NCBI RefSeq assembly: GCF_000484535.1
Contig: NC_022600.1
Span: 434,001-498,000 of the forward strand
Reading direction: 5' to 3'
Source: Gloeobacter kilaueensis JS1
Lineage (GTDB): Bacteria > Cyanobacteriota > Cyanobacteriia > Gloeobacterales > Gloeobacteraceae
Length of the DNA: 64,000 nt
Below are positions 8,827 to 16,551 of the stretch, piece by piece. The notes under the pieces were generated by a model. That model was given only the letters and a program-made list of their open reading frames with translations, did not search any database and was not told the DNA's origin. A program made the translations under genes and the position numbers. Position 1 is the first letter of the stretch, and every line of letters begins with the position of its first letter.

Positions 8827-9281
8827 GACTGCCAATCGACGTAGTGGCGCTTGCCGTGCGCCCGGTAGAGCCTTTTGCCGACGTGCGGATAATCAGTAAT
8901 GTCAAAGTCGCGCCGCTCACCGCCCACGAGACAGACCAGTTCGCCCTCGAACGGATTGGCGAGGGTGTGGGGCAGCGAAGGGGTGTTGAAGCCCAGAAAA
9001 TCCCCCGGACCTACTTCGATCTGCTCCTCACCCACATGGGCGACGCCACGCCCAGAAAGAATATAGACAAATTCTTCCTCAAAGTGGTGAAAGTGAAACT
9101 CGCTGCTCGCACTGCCCGGTTCCAATCGCACCAGATGCACCCCGAGCCGCTGCAGCCCGAGCGCGTCTCCCAGCGAGCGGGTGTGACGGATCGCCGCCGG
9201 GTTGAGGGGATGAACTCGAACGGTTTCGCTCAGGGCGGCAATTTCAGCGCTGCTGAGATAGTGTCTCGGCCTGTCGCTCAT
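8823..9281 (-). CDS. Cupin domain protein
   Basis: Protein of 152 residues with a single cupin barrel. Motif 1 is GSASSEFHFHHFEEEFVYIL, with metal-type ligands H, H and E. The inter-motif loop is GRGVAHVGEEQIEVGPGDFLGF, and motif 2 (TPSLPHTLANP) supplies the last His. Such proteins bind a divalent metal and act as small dioxygenases, isomerases or sugar-binding proteins. The C-terminus (DYPHVGKRLYRAHGK) resembles uncharacterised cupins near sugar or antibiotic genes. ATG 9279-9281 is preferred to an upstream in-frame ATG because GAGG precedes it and the cupin core follows directly. The substrate is unknown. Confidence 0.85.
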   Translation of the reverse strand: MSDRPRHYLSSAEIAALSETVRVHPLNPAAIRHTRSLGDALGLQRLGVHLVRLEPGSASSEFHFHHFEEEFVYILSGRGVAHVGEEQIEVGPGDFLGFNTPSLPHTLANPFEGELVCLVGGERRDFDITDYPHVGKRLYRAHGKRHYVDWQS

Positions 9282-9606
9282 CAACTCGTCCTCGTTGTTG
9301 TGCTTTCCAGGTGTTTCATGCCGATGCTTAGCTTTCAACTCTACCCAAGATCTAACCGCCAGCCCAGAGCACTGCAACTTGCATTAGCAGTTTAGCTAGA
9401 ACTGCGTTATTCTTTTTCTGGTCCTTTTGCCAAAGTGAGAGTGCGATCTCTTCCCATGCTAAGGCAGCCAAGGTTCAGGGTCAGACTTGCTCTTTGTAGG
9501 CGGCATGTGATTGCAGATAATCCATAGGTACAGTATGGTTGCGCACCAGCAATTGATCAACAAATCAAGCGAGAAAGAATCGTAGATAAAAAGGAGTAGA
9601 CGATCG
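9282..9606. promoter_or_regulatory. Intergenic region with candidate promoter for the S74 surface protein
   Basis: About 325 bases without a gene. A candidate promoter points right: TTGCAG (9511-9516), a 17-bp spacer, TATGGT (9534-9539), about 70 nt before the ATG at 9607. AGGAG lies 10 nt before that ATG. Nothing else is recognised here. Confidence 0.35.
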
Positions 9607-10854
9607 ATGATGAGAATCTTTGTACCATTCATCACCCGCCTATTACTTGGTACAGGTGCATCAGCTTTCCTGATGGCAACTCAGATGACTGTCCGTGCTC
9701 AAACTACCAATACAGCTACCGGTGAGGGAGCACTTTTCTCAAACACCACTGGCTTCGCCAACACGGCCAATGGTTACTCTGCACTTTTCTCTAACACTAC
9801 CGGCAGCTCTAATACGGCGGACGGTGCCTCTGCTCTTTACAACAACACCACAGCCAGCTACAACACAGCCAGCGGTGCCTCTGCTCTTTACAGCAACACT
9901 ACAGGCGACCATAACACGGCTATTGGTACGTATGCACTTTTCTATAACACCATCGGTGCCTTCAATACAGCTGTAGGCTTCAATGCACTTGATTCTAATA
10001 CTACTGGTAGCTTTAACACAGCCACTGGTGTCGGTGCGCTCTCACTGAATACTGCTGGCTACTCGAACATGGCTAGCGGTTACGAGGCGCTCTTCTACAA
10101 CTCTACCGGTAACTTCAACACGGCTATAGGTACTAATTCGCTCTACAGAAACACTACGGGCACGCGCAACATTGCCTTGGGCTATGGAGCAGGCTACTAT
10201 ATCAGTGTTGGCAGCAACAACATTCACATTGGCAATAGTGGTTCATCCAGTGATTCGAGGGTAATTCGTATTGGCACGGCAGGTGGTCAGATCCGTACCT
10301 TCATCGCAGGCATCTCGGGTTCGACAGCAAGCGGTGGGGTGCAGGTGTTCATCAACTCTTCGGGTCAATTGGGTACTCTTACCTCTTCCAAACGCTTCAA
10401 ACAAGACATCCATACTCTCGATTCAATCAGTAATAAACTGCTAAAGTTGCGACCGGTCTCGTTTCGTTACAGGCAGGCAGCGGAGGACGGCACACATCCT
10501 GTGCAGTATGGATTGATTGCCGAGGAAGTGGCGAGGGTCTTTCCGCAACTAATAGAGTACGATAAGCAAGGCAAACCCTTCACCATATACTATCACTTGC
10601 TGACGCCGTTGCTGTTGAGTGAACTGCAGAAAGAGCATCAGCAGAATGTCTCTCAGCAAGCAGAACTAGCAAGTCTCAAAAAGAGGGATATGCAGCAACG
10701 AGCAGAGCTAGCGAGTCTCAAACAGCAATTTGTTGCCCAGCAACAACAACAGCAACAGCAGGCGGCTCAGATGGCAGCACTGCAACTGAAACTCAGACGG
10801 TTAGACCTGTTTGTACAGGCAGCGAATCTTGACGTGCGCCTGTCACAAAAGTAA
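9607..10854 (+). CDS. Repeat-rich surface/fibre protein with C-terminal S74 intramolecular chaperone
   Basis: 415 residues. The N-terminus looks like a signal peptide (RLLLGTGASAFLMA ... TVRA). Residues 35-204 are about ten 17-residue repeats of the type NTAxGxxALxxNTTGxx, resembling YadA-head/left-handed roll repeats of trimeric fibres. After a short linker (GTAGGQIRTFIAGISG) comes a Peptidase_S74 domain starting SSKRFKQDIHTLDS; the Ser and Lys form the presumed self-cleavage dyad. PVQYGLIAEEVARVFPQL is the family's strongest motif. The end is a Gln-rich coiled coil. S74 domains trimerise fibres and then cleave themselves off, best known from phage tailspikes. Visibly more AT-rich than its neighbours, suggesting transfer. 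No phage genes surround it, so a cell-surface role is inferred. Confidence 0.82.
   Translation: MMRIFVPFITRLLLGTGASAFLMATQMTVRAQTTNTATGEGALFSNTTGFANTANGYSALFSNTTGSSNTADGASALYNNTTASYNTASGASALYSNTTGDHNTAIGTYALFYNTIGAFNTAVGFNALDSNTTGSFNTATGVGALSLNTAGYSNMASGYEALFYNSTGNFNTAIGTNSLYRNTTGTRNIALGYGAGYYISVGSNNIHIGNSGSSSDSRVIRIGTAGGQIRTFIAGISGSTASGGVQVFINSSGQLGTLTSSKRFKQDIHTLDSISNKLLKLRPVSFRYRQAAEDGTHPVQYGLIAEEVARVFPQLIEYDKQGKPFTIYYHLLTPLLLSELQKEHQQNVSQQAELASLKKRDMQQRAELASLKQQFVAQQQQQQQQAAQMAALQLKLRRLDLFVQAANLDVRLSQK
9709..10218 (+). repeat. Ten tandem 51-bp coding repeats
   Basis: In-frame repeats of 17 codons inside the S74 surface protein. The constant positions encode NTA-G--AL---TTG. Copies are diverged in sequence but keep a constant length, so the register is structural (one coil per repeat) rather than slippage-driven. 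Confidence 0.85.
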
Positions 10855-10861
10855 AATCCCG

Positions 10862-13186
10862 CTAGAAACTGCTTCTGAGGCCAGCGGTGAAGTTGATGGG
10901 CGGTGCGCCGTTGCCGTAGTTGCGCTCGTAGCGGGCACTGGTGAGGTTGTCGATGTAACCGGTGAGGGTGAGGTTGCGCGTCAGGGGCACCTGAAAAGAG
11001 AGATTCAGCGTCGCGTAGCCCGGCAGCAGTGTGCCGGGAGGAAGCGCGCCGATATTCTGGATGAACCGGCCCGTGCTCGGGTTGACGACGAACTCCTCGC
11101 CCTCGACATCCGGATCGACGGCGAAGCCCGGACCGATGTGCAGCGGATCGACCGAGCGGTAGCCCTGGAAGTTGACAAACAGCGCCGCCCGCCAGCCGGA
11201 GGGGTTGTCGTAGGAGACCCCTGCCTGGCCGCTATGGAACGGCACCAGCGGGTACTGGGTGTTGTTGTAGACGTCTTTGAAACCCTGGCCGATGCGGGCA
11301 TCGGTGTAAGTTTCGGTGGCAAAGACCGTCCAGCGGGGCACGAACTGCCAGGAAGCGCTCAGCTCGAAGCCGGAGGTGCGCACCTCCGGAAAATTGACGC
11401 GCACCCGGTCGTTGACCGCGTAGCCGTAGAGCGCCTGCAACTGGGCATCGGCGGCGTTGCCCGACTCGATCAGTTCGTAACCCAGCAGGTTCTGGATGTC
11501 GTTGATAAAGTAGCTCATGCGAATCAGGCTGGTGCGGCTCGGCTGCCAGTCGAAGCCCACGTCCCAGGTGGAACCTTTTTCCGGCTCCAGTCCCGGATTG
11601 CCCTTGATCTCGCCCACGCCGAACAAATCGTTGAAGTTAGGGGTCTTGTAGACCTTGGTGAACGTGCCGCGCAGGCCGAATTCGGGCGTCACCTGCCAGC
11701 GCACGCCGATGCTCGGATCGATCGAACCTTGAAAGTCGCGGTTGAAGTTGCGGCTGAAGGCGCTGTTGCCAAAGGAAGCGCGCAACCCCGCCGTGAGCGT
11801 CACGTTGTCGGCGGGCTTGAAAGTGTTGAGGGCAAAGAAGGACGGCCTGCCAATCGTCGCCTCGTAGTTGAGGGAGACCTGCCCTTCGCCGGCAGTGACC
11901 GAGTTGCCGCCTTCTTGAATAAAGTCGAAGCCGTAGGAGAGGTTATAGCCCGGTGAAATCTGCCAGTCGTGCAACAGGCGGGCGCTGAAGACGCTGATGT
12001 CGGTCGCATCGCCCTCGCCAAAGGCAAACTCGGTGGTCCGCCCGCGATCGTAGGCGACGCGCACCTGGAGGTTGGACTTTTTGTCGGCACCGAGCTTGTG
12101 GTTGAAGGTGGCAGCCGCACCGTAGTAATCGATGAAGATACGCGGCACCAGTTCCTCGTTCAGCCCGAGGGTGTTAGCGGAGGCGGTGCGCACCCCGAGT
12201 TCCGGGTGATTGGGATTAAAGAATGGAATTGCCTGGCGCGTGTCTTCGAGGGCGAAGAGGGTAATCCCCCGGCCCCCCTGGCGGTAGTACGAGTTGAAGC
12301 TCAGGGTGCTATCGGGATCGATGTCCCAATCGAGGTCAAAGCCGTAGGTAGAACTATCTACCGCTCCACTCTTGCGAATGCCTGAGATCGTAAAACCTGG
12401 CCGGTCCACCTGATAGTAGTAGTCCGAGGCCGTCTTGAAGGTGGTGGCGTAAACGTCGAAGCGCAGATTGTCGCTGATCGGACCTCCGACCCGCACCCGG
12501 TAATCGCTGTAGCCGTAGCTGCCAAAGGTGACCTCAGCACTGCCCTCGAAAACTTTGGGCGGTCGTTTGGTAATCACGTTGATTGCCCCACCCACCGCCG
12601 TGCTGCCGTAGAGGGTCGTCGCCCCACCGGTGAGCACCTCGATGCGATCGATCTGGGCCACCGGCAATTCGTTGAGATCGACGTGCTCCTGGTTAAGGTT
12701 GTTGATCGAGCGGCCATCGATGAGCAATGCCGTGCTGGTAGTGGGCAGGCCGCGAATAAAGTAGGTGCTGTGTACGTCCGCGCCCTGGCCGAACATATTG
12801 CTCACCACCCCCGGCACTCCCCGTAGAGCGTCGCCCACCGTGCGCGCCCCTTTTTGCTCGATCTCCTTTTGATCGATGACGTAGACCGAGCCGGGAATCT
12901 CGCGCACCTTCTGCTGGCGGAGCGTACCGGTCACCGTCACCGTGTCGAGGACATAGCTGGGTTCGCTCGCCGCAAGCTGGGTCGTCGCTGAACTGCTTCT
13001 GGGCACGGGGGCCGCCTGGGGCGAAGTGAGATCCTGCGCCATCAGATCTTTTGCCTGCAAATCAGCCTGGCGCAACTCCTGGGCGGTGGGCAGGGCAAAG
13101 CCCGGAAGGGCGGTGAGCACAATACCTGCCACGGGCAGACCGATTGCCAGCAGCGAACGGGAAATACAAACAGGCAGGCTGGACAC
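10862..13186 (-). CDS. TonB-dependent outer-membrane receptor
   Basis: About 774 residues. A signal peptide (SRSLLAIGLPVAGIVLTALPG...ALP) precedes an N-terminal linker, the plug domain (DTVTVTGTLRQQKVREIPGS ... GARTVGDALRGVPGV ... YFIRGL ... IDRIEVLTGGATTLYGS) and a C-terminal 22-strand barrel ending in an aromatic-type residue (GLRSSF). These receptors import ferric siderophores, haem, B12 or other scarce ligands with energy from TonB-ExbBD. The GTG at 13184-13186 is chosen because AGGAG lies 6 nt upstream; an earlier GTG at 13201 is in frame. A Fur-box-like palindrome overlaps its likely promoter, so an iron-regulated siderophore receptor is inferred. No siderophore synthesis gene is nearby. 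Confidence 0.93.
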   Translation of the reverse strand: MSSLPVCISRSLLAIGLPVAGIVLTALPGFALPTAQELRQADLQAKDLMAQDLTSPQAAPVPRSSSATTQLAASEPSYVLDTVTVTGTLRQQKVREIPGSVYVIDQKEIEQKGARTVGDALRGVPGVVSNMFGQGADVHSTYFIRGLPTTSTALLIDGRSINNLNQEHVDLNELPVAQIDRIEVLTGGATTLYGSTAVGGAINVITKRPPKVFEGSAEVTFGSYGYSDYRVRVGGPISDNLRFDVYATTFKTASDYYYQVDRPGFTISGIRKSGAVDSSTYGFDLDWDIDPDSTLSFNSYYRQGGRGITLFALEDTRQAIPFFNPNHPELGVRTASANTLGLNEELVPRIFIDYYGAAATFNHKLGADKKSNLQVRVAYDRGRTTEFAFGEGDATDISVFSARLLHDWQISPGYNLSYGFDFIQEGGNSVTAGEGQVSLNYEATIGRPSFFALNTFKPADNVTLTAGLRASFGNSAFSRNFNRDFQGSIDPSIGVRWQVTPEFGLRGTFTKVYKTPNFNDLFGVGEIKGNPGLEPEKGSTWDVGFDWQPSRTSLIRMSYFINDIQNLLGYELIESGNAADAQLQALYGYAVNDRVRVNFPEVRTSGFELSASWQFVPRWTVFATETYTDARIGQGFKDVYNNTQYPLVPFHSGQAGVSYDNPSGWRAALFVNFQGYRSVDPLHIGPGFAVDPDVEGEEFVVNPSTGRFIQNIGALPPGTLLPGYATLNLSFQVPLTRNLTLTGYIDNLTSARYERNYGNGAPPINFTAGLRSSF

Positions 13187-13239
13187 GGAACACTCCTTCA
13201 CGGTGAAGCGGGATATCCAGAAATCCCGAGCGCGCAGCC

Positions 13240-13272
13240 ATCGTATCAGTAATAAGACTGATTATCAATCTT
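13240..13272 (-). promoter_or_regulatory. Promoter with overlapping Fur-box-like palindrome for the TonB receptor
   Basis: On the minus strand TTGATA (13263-13268), a 17-bp spacer and TACGAT (13240-13245) make a plausible sigma-70 promoter. It is overlapped by the 9-1-9 palindrome AAGACTGAT-T-ATCAATCTT (13254-13272), with one mismatched pair. Against the classical 19-bp Fur consensus 12 of 18 arm bases agree, including the TGAT/ATCA core. This position would let Fur block the -35 region. Binding is inferred. Confidence 0.5.
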
Positions 13273-13379
13273 CTTATAACACCCATTAGCGCGATGCCTG
13301 TTCAAAACTGCTCCCACCTGCAACTGCTCCTGCCAGACTCCCCGATTGTCCCCGCTTATCCCGCCTGCAGCCCAGTTAC

Positions 13380-14790
13380 AGTGAACCCCCCCTCGTATAT
13401 TGCTATTGGTTCCAAGGTAGCGGTGAGGACTGTGCCCCCCCTTGCGGCTTTGACCGCGTGGAAGAGATTGTCCCCCGCTATCAAGGACCGGCAAAGCTGA
13501 ACCGTATCGAGTGGCACTGACCACGTATCACGAGGCTAGACTTTTGCCGTCCTGCGGAACTTGCCTACCTCCTCTGAAGCTTCAACTGGAGACACTCATG
13601 CAGCGAGACGGTTCACAAAACGACTATCAGCTATTTGTCGGTATTGATGTGGCGGCACTCACTGTCACTGCCGCCTGGCTGCTCACCCACGCAAAGCCTA
13701 CCGCTGCCATCACACTGCCCCAAACCCCCGAAGGACACTGCCAATTGGCCGAACGCTTACTCGCCGTCTGTCCCACCGCCGCTGAGGTGTTAGTGGTCAT
13801 CGAAGCCACAGGCTCCTACTGGATGCGACTGGCCACATTTCTGGCGCTCAAAGGTTTTGCCGTCAGTGTGGTCAACCCCGCTCAGTCTCATTACTTTGCC
13901 AGGGCACTGCTCAAGCGTTCCAAAAGCGATGCGCTTGATGCCCAGACGCTTGCCCAACTCGCTGCCGCCCTGCAACCTGGTCTTTGGCAGCCGCCGCCTG
14001 AGATTTATTACCAACTCCAACAGCGCCTGCAGCATCGCGATGCCTTGCTGCAGCAACGCCAACAACTGCACAACCAGTTGCACGCTCTGCGGCAATTTCC
14101 GTTGGTGGTGGCGGCGGTACAAGCGAGTCTGGAGCAGTTGAGCCACACCTTCGATGAGCAGATTGCGCAGATGGAAGCTCAGCTAGAAGCGCTGCTCGCC
14201 CAAGACTCGCTTTGGCATCAAGCTGCAACCAAGCTGCGCACTATCAAAGGCATTGGGTCTGTCACCGCTGGGTGGGTGTTGGTGAGTACCCTCAACTTCG
14301 GCTGCTGTGCAACGGTGGAAGCGGCGGTGGCCTACGCGGGTCTCGCTCCCCGCTCCCACCGTAGCGGCACCAGCCTTCATAGACCAGAGCGCATCGGCCA
14401 TGCAGGCAATGCCCGCTTACGCACGGCGCTGTATATGGCGAGCTTGAGTGCGATCCGCTGCAATCAGCAGATTAAAAGCTTTTACCAGCGGCTACGAGCA
14501 GCCGGTAAACCGGCAAAGGTAGCGCTTTGCGCTGCGGCTCGCAAACTCTTACACATTGCCTGGGCGGTTGTGAAAACAGACACGCCTTTCGATGCAGAGC
14601 ACGGCAGGTTGGTTTGCTTGCAGTAGGGCGGAGGAAGAGAAGAAAGGAGGAGGCTGCTTGACTCTCAATACCGTATCTCTTCTCCTCTGCCCGGCGGGGC
14701 AGCCCCCCATTCGGGGGGCAGGGGAGGAGAGGGGGGGCAGGGGGGGTGTGGAGGGGTGGGGGACGGTTTTAGCAATACCCAAAAAAGTAA
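13380..14790 (+). mobile_element. IS110-family insertion sequence (ends approximate)
   Basis: Contains one IS110-type transposase plus a long non-coding left part (about 13380-13597), the arrangement in which IS110-group elements encode a guide ('bridge') RNA upstream of the transposase. True ends could not be fixed because IS110 elements lack long terminal repeats. A subterminal inverted pair TATTGCTA (13398-13405) / TAGCAATA (14770-14777) would give a normal size of about 1.4 kb. A small hairpin with arms GCGG/CCGC (13444-13447 / 13454-13457) lies in the left part. The element separates the TonB receptor from mreD without breaking either gene. Confidence 0.5.
13598..14626 (+). CDS. IS110-family transposase
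   Basis: 342 residues, full length and apparently intact. The N-terminal DEDD (RuvC-like) domain shows FVGIDVAALTV (first Asp), VIEATGSYW (Glu) and KRSKSDALDAQTLAQ (Asp pair). A Gln-rich coiled region follows. The C-terminal Tnp_20 domain has LRTIKGIGSVTAGWVLV, AYAGLAPRSHRSGTS (with the presumed catalytic Ser) and GHAGNARLRTALYMASL. These enzymes are RNA-guided DEDD recombinases in characterised members. The ATG at 13598 is chosen because GGAGA lies 5 nt upstream; an open frame extends further upstream but into the non-coding end. Confidence 0.93.
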   Translation: MQRDGSQNDYQLFVGIDVAALTVTAAWLLTHAKPTAAITLPQTPEGHCQLAERLLAVCPTAAEVLVVIEATGSYWMRLATFLALKGFAVSVVNPAQSHYFARALLKRSKSDALDAQTLAQLAAALQPGLWQPPPEIYYQLQQRLQHRDALLQQRQQLHNQLHALRQFPLVVAAVQASLEQLSHTFDEQIAQMEAQLEALLAQDSLWHQAATKLRTIKGIGSVTAGWVLVSTLNFGCCATVEAAVAYAGLAPRSHRSGTSLHRPERIGHAGNARLRTALYMASLSAIRCNQQIKSFYQRLRAAGKPAKVALCAAARKLLHIAWAVVKTDTPFDAEHGRLVCLQ

Positions 14791-14868
14791 TCAGAGAAAC
14801 GACTACCCCCCAAAAAGCCCGCTTCCCCCAATCCAGCCCAAAACCCGATGTTTTTTTGCTGCATCCAC
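14627..14868. repeat. Adjacent GC hairpins and G-quadruplex-prone tract
   Basis: Downstream of the transposase lie two abutting perfect hairpins, CTGCCC-GGCG-GGGCAG (14687-14702) and GCCCCCC-ATTC-GGGGGGC (14702-14719). They are followed by successive G-runs of 4, 7, 7, 4 and 5 through about 14762 on the plus strand. No T-tract follows, so this is not a normal intrinsic terminator. It lies just beyond the 3' end of the mre operon on the opposite strand. Confidence 0.6.
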
Positions 14869-15396
14869 TCAGGACAGATTGTCCGCCTGATCGCGCCACC
14901 ACCAGCGCAGGGGCAGGTAGACCAGCGGTGCCCAGAGGCTGCTAATCAGGGCAGAACCGAGGGCGACCCACTGGTGGTGCGACCAGATTTCAGCGATGGC
15001 GATGTGGCCCATGATCGAGTACTGCAGCGCCATGCAGGTCTCCGAGAGCACCGCCATCGCAAAGGTGATGAGGGCCACCGAGATAAAGTCCTCCTGGATG
15101 AAGCGCTGTTTTTCGAGGCGGGCAGTGAGCACGGCGGCAAGGGCCAGACCGAGGGCGTGGGTCGGACGGGCCATCGTGATGCCGTCCTGGGCCCAGCCCA
15201 TCGCCAGACCCGCCACCCCTGCCATCAGGGGCGTGCGCCGGATGCTGAAGCAGACGATCCAGATGAGCGGCCAATCGACGCTGATGCCGGCTATCGCCCA
15301 GCCCGGAACCGGAGCAAACAGGGCCAATAGCGCGCAGATGGCCGAGAGGAACGTACCGATGCCATTAACGATCTGGCGGGACAGGGAGGGTTGCAT
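14869..15396 (-). CDS. mreD: Rod-shape-determining protein MreD
   Basis: Polytopic membrane protein of 175 residues with four to five hydrophobic helices. It belongs to the elongation (Rod) complex with MreB and MreC, which guides lateral peptidoglycan synthesis. Similarity is mainly positional and by hydropathy, as usual for MreD; blocks such as SVDWPLIWIVCFSIRRTPL and AGLAMGWAQDGITMAR fit cyanobacterial MreD. It overlaps the 3' end of mreC by 32 nt and is the last gene of the operon. An IS110 element lies just beyond it. Confidence 0.88.
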   Translation of the reverse strand: MQPSLSRQIVNGIGTFLSAICALLALFAPVPGWAIAGISVDWPLIWIVCFSIRRTPLMAGVAGLAMGWAQDGITMARPTHALGLALAAVLTARLEKQRFIQEDFISVALITFAMAVLSETCMALQYSIMGHIAIAEIWSHHQWVALGSALISSLWAPLVYLPLRWWWRDQADNLS

Positions 15397-16540
15397 CGGG
15401 ATGCTCCGGCGGGGACTGGGTGGTATCGGCGGGAGCGCTGTTGCCTGCGGGCGCTGTGGGCGGCGGATTGTTGCGGCTGGACCCTTCGTTATTTGCCGAT
15501 GGGGCGAGGGGCTGGGGGGCGGAACGGGGTACTAGAGTCCCACTGCGCCTGGGAGGGGCGGCGGGCCGTCGCTCGGCTGGGGAAGCGGGCGTTTTTTCGG
15601 ACACAGCAGGTTTCTGGTCGGGCAGTTTGCCGCCGCGCAGCGTCGTCGCTGCTGGCCGGGCTGGAATTTCAAGCGCAGCACCCGCATCGCTGCCACTCTT
15701 GGTGGGGAGCGTGGTTGCAGCAGGGGTGCTGCTCGGGGCAACCGCCGGTGCGGCTGGAACCAGCGTCGGGGGCGGGGGTGGAGCGGGTGTGAGTTGCACG
15801 GGGGCCACACCGGGGTAGATCTTGACCCACTCCAGGCGATCGAGGGGGGCAACGAAGGCGATCTTGACTTTTGGAACGGCCTGGTTGCGATCGACAGCCG
15901 TAACCCGTCCCACCGGCAACCCCGAGGGAAAGCGCGAACTGAGGCCGCTGGTGACGATGAGTTCGCCGGCTTTGAGGGGCGGCTGCTCAAAAAATTCGAC
16001 CGTCGCCGGATCGCGGCGGTGGCCCTGCAGGATGCCCATCATCCGCGAGCGCACCGCCATGACTCCCACCTGGGAACCGGGATCGCTCAACAGCAGCACC
16101 CGCGAGGTGTAAGCGCCCACCTGGCTCACCTGACCCACCGCCGCACCGTTGCCGGTGACGACCGTGGCACCGACGGCGATGCCGTCGGCTGAGCCCCGAT
16201 TGAGGAGCACCTCCTCCCACCAGTGATCCGCGCTGCGACCGATCACCTGAGCGCTCACTGCACCGCTACCCAGTCTGTCGTCTATTTTGTGCAGGTTGCG
16301 CAGCTGGCGGTTTTCGTAGAAGAGCGACTCCAGGCGGGCCTGCAGTTGGGCGAGTTGTTCGTCGCGCAATTGACCCGCTGTCGGAGCCGGATAGATAAAA
16401 GGAGAAGCCAGCAGGGCAAATAGATCGCTCAGCATCGCCCCATCGGTGCGCCGCACCCACCAGGCCGCACCGAGGGCGAGCACCGCTGCCAGGGTGACAA
16501 GACCAAATCGCAACCACCATCGCCTGAGCTTCTCGACCAC
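15365..16540 (-). CDS. mreC: Rod-shape-determining protein MreC
   Basis: 391 residues with one N-terminal membrane helix (FGLVTLAAVLALGAAWW), a coiled coil (LRDEQLAQLQARLESLFYEN) and the periplasmic double beta-barrel domain including RGSADGIAVGATVVTGNGAA and DPGSQVGVMAVRS. It scaffolds the Rod complex in the periplasm. The start is a GTG at 16538-16540 with GAGGGAGGG just upstream, 11 nt after the mreB stop. Unusual: the last ~140 residues are a low-complexity Pro/Ala/Thr/Ser tail (from about residue 250) absent from typical MreC, presumably an extended periplasmic linker. The 32-nt overlap with mreD lies inside this tail. Confidence 0.93.
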   Translation of the reverse strand: MVEKLRRWWLRFGLVTLAAVLALGAAWWVRRTDGAMLSDLFALLASPFIYPAPTAGQLRDEQLAQLQARLESLFYENRQLRNLHKIDDRLGSGAVSAQVIGRSADHWWEEVLLNRGSADGIAVGATVVTGNGAAVGQVSQVGAYTSRVLLLSDPGSQVGVMAVRSRMMGILQGHRRDPATVEFFEQPPLKAGELIVTSGLSSRFPSGLPVGRVTAVDRNQAVPKVKIAFVAPLDRLEWVKIYPGVAPVQLTPAPPPPPTLVPAAPAVAPSSTPAATTLPTKSGSDAGAALEIPARPAATTLRGGKLPDQKPAVSEKTPASPAERRPAAPPRRSGTLVPRSAPQPLAPSANNEGSSRNNPPPTAPAGNSAPADTTQSPPEHPDATLPVPPDR

Positions 16541-16551
16541 AGCCCTCCCTC

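Noticed and set aside
9607..10854. S74 protein as part of a prophage tail module
   Set aside because: Neighbours are a cupin gene and a TonB receptor; no tail, capsid or lysis genes are present.
10811..11956. 381-codon plus-strand frame antisense to the TonB receptor
   Set aside because: The translation is repetitive Val/Ala/Arg/Asp antisense sequence; the opposite strand encodes a convincing receptor.
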